Source: a virus
Direction: 5' to 3' (one strand)
Virus record (IMG/VR): IMGVR_UViG_3300022932_000009
Span: 1-40,579 of that record
Length of the DNA stretch: 40,579 nucleotides
Below, in pieces: positions 38,362-40,579 of this stretch. Under the pieces are notes generated by a model. That model saw nothing but the letters and a program-made list of their open reading frames with translations, had not been told where the DNA came from and did not search any database. Position numbers and translations under genes: made by a program. Within the stretch, counting starts at the first letter, position 1. Each line of letters begins with the position of its first letter.

Positions 38362-38374
38362 CCCTTTCTTTTTT
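38347..38374 (+). terminator. Rho-independent terminator overlapping the helicase stop codon
   Basis: GAAAGGGTC and GACCCTTTC form a perfect 9-bp stem with a 4-base loop, followed by six T. The last codons and the TGA (38359-38361) of the helicase gene are part of the hairpin. A ribosome at the end of the gene could delay folding, so translation may influence termination. Confidence 0.85.
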
Positions 38375-38391
38375 CCCTCACCCCCAAACGA

Positions 38392-38424
38392 AACGAAGCG
38401 CCTGGTGGGCGCTTCGTTGTTTGT
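38392..38424. terminator. Second hairpin between convergent operons
   Basis: AACGAAGCGCC and GGCGCTTCGTT form a perfect 11-bp stem with a 5-base loop (38392-38418), followed by GTTTGT on the plus strand and preceded by bases giving CGTTTG on the minus strand. It lies 23 bases beyond the end of the leftward early operon (38442), so it probably ends that transcript and backs up the rightward one. Confidence 0.65.
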
Positions 38425-38441
38425 GTGGGTGGTGGTGGTGG

Positions 38442-38708
38442 TCAGAGGTCTTCGAAGGGCCATGCACGCTCACCGAGTAACGCCTCGACGACCATTTTGC
38501 CTGCGCGCTTCGGCATGATGCTCTTGTAGATCTTGTGCGTCTCCTCGGACGCTCGCTCCATGTCGGCACGGGTGAAGCGCGCCGCAATGTCGCCGTCGCA
38601 AAGGTCGTCGCTGTCAGCATACTGCGTGTGCGTCGGCATGACGCGGTTGAAAGTCTGGCCGCATTTGCTGCAGACGAACTCGCTCGGCTTGATCTGTGGT
38701 TCACTCAT
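38442..38708 (-). CDS. Zinc-finger-like protein, last gene of early operon
   Basis: An 88-aa protein. FVCSKCGQTFNRVMP near residues 11-25 is a classic C-x2-C knuckle; no second pair follows, so zinc may need dimerisation or His residues. The rest is helical and charged (ARFTRADMERASEETHKIYK). It overlaps its upstream neighbour by ATGA. Function unknown. Confidence 0.6.
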   Translation of the reverse strand: MSEPQIKPSEFVCSKCGQTFNRVMPTHTQYADSDDLCDGDIAARFTRADMERASEETHKIYKSIMPKRAGKMVVEALLGERAWPFEDL

Positions 38709-38956
38709 GGCTTCACCTTCGGTTCGGTCAGCAAATCACCGTTGTCGTCGATGTAGTCGGGGTCGATGTACGCTGTGAAGTTGCCCTTTGCGAGTAGAGC
38801 ACTCAGCCGCTCGGTAGACCTTGGCCGGCTAACGGCTGCGATTTCCGCGCACCGCTGACAGCTCTTTCCGCCATCCTCAAGCTCGTCATGGTTGACGCCG
38901 CAGGGGTCTCGGCCTCGAGCGGCATTGGTGAGCGGGTCGTCTCTGTCGTCTTTCAC
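38705..38956 (-). CDS. Hypothetical protein with GRDxCGxNHDEL segment
   Basis: An 83-aa acidic protein. Residues about 7-26 (DPLTNAARGRDPCGVNHDEL) match the 124-aa protein at 29812-30186; a CQRC pair follows at about residue 33. Cys17 and the His in NHDEL could form a zinc site with it. ATGA overlaps at both ends. Function unknown. Confidence 0.6.
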   Translation of the reverse strand: MKDDRDDPLTNAARGRDPCGVNHDELEDGGKSCQRCAEIAAVSRPRSTERLSALLAKGNFTAYIDPDYIDDNGDLLTEPKVKP

Positions 38957-39285
38957 GTCGTCTCCTTCTTCGGGTTGCTCAGCGCGTGGATCGCGAGGAG
39001 CTTGTTTTCTGCGGCTTCAAGCTTTGCCTGCAGATTGCGAACTTGTTCGATGCGATCGGCGAGGTCGGAGCGCAGTTGTTTGATGAGGGGCCGGCTGGTG
39101 CGGGCCTCCTCTTTCAGGTCAAGGAGGACGGCAACCGCAGGCCGTCTCCCATTTGGTCCACGGAGGCTGCGGCCCTCGCAGAGCGCAGTCGGCTTGTTGT
39201 CGTCGTCACGGCAGGCCCTGCTGGTCGCCGCGCCGCACTCGCTGCATCGCGCGTATTGGTGCCAGTAGGAGCTGCCGCCCATCAT
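38953..39285 (-). CDS. Hypothetical protein with N-terminal Cys pair and coiled coil
   Basis: A 110-aa protein. The N-terminal RCSECGAATSRACRDDD is a small zinc-knuckle-like part. From about residue 58 on, a long Leu/Glu/Arg heptad region (DLADRIEQVRNLQAKLEAAE) is likely coiled coil. A basic linker (GRSLRGPNGRRPA) joins them. ATGA-coupled to both neighbours. Function unknown. Confidence 0.6.
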   Translation of the reverse strand: MMGGSSYWHQYARCSECGAATSRACRDDDNKPTALCEGRSLRGPNGRRPAVAVLLDLKEEARTSRPLIKQLRSDLADRIEQVRNLQAKLEAAENKLLAIHALSNPKKETT

Positions 39286-39563
39286 GGCACCACATGGACA
39301 GCGACGAGCGTGTGACCGCCCTCTTTGGTGTTGTCGCGCAGCTCGAACACGATGACCCCACGAGCCCTGTCGTCGATCTGGAGGAAGTAGCGGTCGTCAG
39401 CCAACGTGGGGTCCTGCAGGATGTAGCGGGCATCACGGGCGGGCATCTCTCGGGCTTTGTCGAGGATGTGTTGCGTGGCGACGATCCCGAGTCTCCTGCC
39501 GTAGATCTCGGCGAGGCGTTCGATGGCGTGCGGCTGGATGAAGACACGGTAGGCGTTGATCAC
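39282..39563 (-). CDS. Small alpha/beta protein (GTG start)
   Basis: A 93-aa protein starting MINAYRVFIQPHAIERLAEI, with helix, helix and then three or four strands (DDRYFLQIDDRARGVIVFEL; GGHTLVAVHVVP). This order resembles small mRNA-interferase-like folds, but I see no catalytic pattern and no antitoxin beside it, so I leave it unnamed. GTG at 39563 overlaps the upstream stop (GTGA); the longer frame reading is not needed. Confidence 0.55.
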   Translation of the reverse strand: MINAYRVFIQPHAIERLAEIYGRRLGIVATQHILDKAREMPARDARYILQDPTLADDRYFLQIDDRARGVIVFELRDNTKEGGHTLVAVHVVP

Positions 39564-39904
39564 TGCGGGCTCGCTTTCCGAAGAAGGTCTTCGATGCGGT
39601 AGACGTGGATCATGTTGGCGTCGGCTTTCGCTTGGTCGCCCTTGGCTTGGTGATGGCCGGCATACCCAAGCAAGAGGTCCTGCAGCATCTCCAGCTCGGC
39701 GAGCATGTCGGGGTACAGGTTGTAGCGGCGCTCGACCTCGCGCAGGACGATGACCTCGTCGTCGTTGGTGTCGTGGCACTGGACGACGGGCGCCATAGGG
39801 TAGGCCACGTCGTACAGCTCGGCGGTGTTCATCATGTCGTGCATGCGCAGCTCAATGCGAACAGGCAGCATGTCGGGGCGTGGGATGATGTCGTCGTTTT
39901 TCAT
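39560..39904 (-). CDS. Hypothetical protein
   Basis: A 114-aa protein. The N-terminus is Met/Asp/Pro-rich (MKNDDIIPRPDMLPVRIELR), the middle is acidic, and the C-terminal half is helical (VERRYNLYPDMLAELEMLQD). No membrane helix or metal motif. ATGA and GTGA overlaps at its ends. Function unknown. Confidence 0.55.
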   Translation of the reverse strand: MKNDDIIPRPDMLPVRIELRMHDMMNTAELYDVAYPMAPVVQCHDTNDDEVIVLREVERRYNLYPDMLAELEMLQDLLLGYAGHHQAKGDQAKADANMIHVYRIEDLLRKASPQ

Positions 39905-40119
39905 GCGTCACCTCTCGCAGACACGCACCATTCGCGCGTGCACAGTTTCGTTTGGAGCATCGTCTTCTTGCCGCACGCCTTGCACAGGTAGTGGCCAGCG
40001 TTGCGACCGATGCGGGGCGTGATGTTGAGCGGGCCGTTCAGGTCATCGTCGAGGCAGCGGATGCGCTTGGGTTTGTCGATGGCGCCGAACTCGTCGGGCC
40101 AGATAAGGGCGTGTTTCAC
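39901..40119 (-). CDS. Small zinc-knuckle-like protein
   Basis: A 72-aa protein. YLCKACGKKTMLQTKLC near residues 44-60 gives C-x2-C and a third Cys, with another Cys soon after (REWC), a complete four-Cys zinc site. The N-terminus is beta-rich with a Pro/Asn turn. ATGA overlaps. Function unknown. Confidence 0.6.
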   Translation of the reverse strand: MKHALIWPDEFGAIDKPKRIRCLDDDLNGPLNITPRIGRNAGHYLCKACGKKTMLQTKLCTREWCVSARGDA

Positions 40120-40301
40120 TCAGACTCCAGGTTGAAGCACATCACCACCGCCACGACGAACGCCGCCGCACCCATCAGGGCGAAGCACAGCGCGATCTCA
40201 GCCGCCTCGTGCTTGTAGGTGGTGCGTCGGGCGACGTGGTGGCAGGCCTTGACCACAGCGGCACACAGGGCGGCGGTGAGGAAGAGGGTGGAGGGGGTCA
40301 T
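40116..40301 (-). CDS. Small two-helix membrane protein of early operon
   Basis: A 61-aa protein with two hydrophobic segments (about residues 4-20, STLFLTAALCAAVVKAC, and 36-56, IALCFALMGAAAFVVAVVMC) joined by a basic His-containing loop (HHVARRTTYKHE). It is a hairpin in the inner membrane. It could act in superinfection exclusion or host takeover, but nothing in the sequence shows that. ATGA-coupled. Confidence 0.6.
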   Translation of the reverse strand: MTPSTLFLTAALCAAVVKACHHVARRTTYKHEAAEIALCFALMGAAAFVVAVVMCFNLESE

Positions 40302-40579
40302 GAACGCGCCTTCTTCCCGCGCTTGCCGGTGGCGACAAAGCGCACCCAGCCATCAAGCGGTTGGTCGCTGTTGTCTGGCCACGCGAGGCGGTAGCGACCA
40401 AGGCTGTCGGCGTAGAGGCAGAAGCCTTTGTCGTGCGCGGCCGCGAACTCCGTCGTGTGCGCGTCTCCTTCGATGGTGCCGATTTCGGGGCACAGCTCGG
40501 CATCAATCTCCTCCCGCTCGCCCTCGGGGATGACGGCGTAACGTGGCACTGAGTGCACACCGCAGCAGACGGCGAAGTT
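40298..40579 (-). CDS. Hypothetical Cys-containing protein, 3' part (gene spans circular junction)
   Basis: The C-terminal 93 residues of the 113-aa protein whose start lies at 187. Joined at the circle, the frame is intact: the first part has CPGC and CC, then HSVPRYAVIPEGEREEIDAE, and later GFCLYADSLGRYRLAWPD, ending basic (GKRGKKARS). The acidic middle and basic end suggest a small globular protein. Bases 40453-40579 repeat 1-127, so this part is counted twice in the window. Function unknown. Confidence 0.75.
   Translation of the reverse strand, partial: NFAVCCGVHSVPRYAVIPEGEREEIDAELCPEIGTIEGDAHTTEFAAAHDKGFCLYADSLGRYRLAWPDNSDQPLDGWVRFVATGKRGKKARS
40453..40579. repeat. Right copy of 127-bp terminal direct repeat
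   Basis: Identical to 1-127. Closing the circle removes one copy and restores the split gene (187 to 40298). Confidence 0.95.

Noticed and set aside
38392-38424. Attachment site or recombination core
   Set aside because: The 11-bp perfect hairpin lies between convergent genes and is better explained as a terminator.
39282-39563. Possible RelE-like toxin
   Set aside because: The helix-helix-strand order is suggestive, but no catalytic residues of RelE/HigB can be assigned and there is no antitoxin-like partner. Left as hypothetical.

Overview
The window is one complete circular or circularly permuted phage genome. The first 127 bases reappear exactly as the last 127 (1-127 = 40453-40579), and one gene reads through that junction, so the unique genome is about 40,452 bp. 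It is GC-rich, densely packed, and most genes are joined by ATGA, GTGA or TGATG stop/start overlaps. The virion genes follow the P22 plan (terminase, portal, acidic scaffold, P22-type coat, gp4-like and gp10-like proteins, ejection proteins, P22-tailspike head-binding domain), so this is a short-tailed (podovirus-morphology) dsDNA phage. An M15 peptidase endolysin and a lipobox lipoprotein suggest a Gram-negative host; the sequence does not identify it. I see no integrase or repressor, and no DNA polymerase.

Layout. (1) 2079 leftward through the junction to 38442: a chain of 14 small genes, mostly without known function and several with Cys pairs, behind a promoter at 2104-2132; probably an early host-takeover operon. 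(2) 2288-20134, leftward: the virion and lysis operon, read from the scaffold gene through coat, head completion, ejection and tail genes to the endolysin, ending at a terminator at 2194-2223. A cupin-SET domain gene lies inside the virion block. (3) 20311-23183, rightward: an oppositely oriented cassette with small genes, a flavin-dependent thymidylate synthase (ThyX), a dCTP deaminase and an HNH endonuclease. It separates portal from scaffold. (4) 23245-29377, leftward: portal, large and small terminase, a zinc-ribbon protein, an HNH fusion protein, a RusA-like resolvase and small genes. (5) 29433-30609, leftward: a terminator, a degenerate tRNA and two or three small genes. (6) 30796-33418, leftward: a primase-helicase and a GIY-YIG endonuclease. 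(7) 33534-38361, rightward: the recombination and replication module, with a Sak4-type ATPase, a DUF669 ssDNA-binding protein, a Cas4/RecB-like Fe-S exonuclease, an HNH endonuclease and an SF2 helicase.

How it fits together. The divergent region at 33419-33533 drives the primase-helicase leftward and the recombination genes rightward. Host polymerase probably copies the DNA. ThyX and dCTP deaminase supply thymidylate. Terminase and portal fill P22-like heads, and the lysis cassette at 2288-4130 releases them. Candidate promoters share a TTGAC-like -35 box with 17-bp spacing, and most carry a different short dyad in the spacer, which could be operators. Points most worth a second look are the cupin-SET virion gene, the HExxH cysteine-rich lipoprotein beside the lysis genes, the inverted nucleotide cassette, the three related HNH genes, and the odd tRNA.
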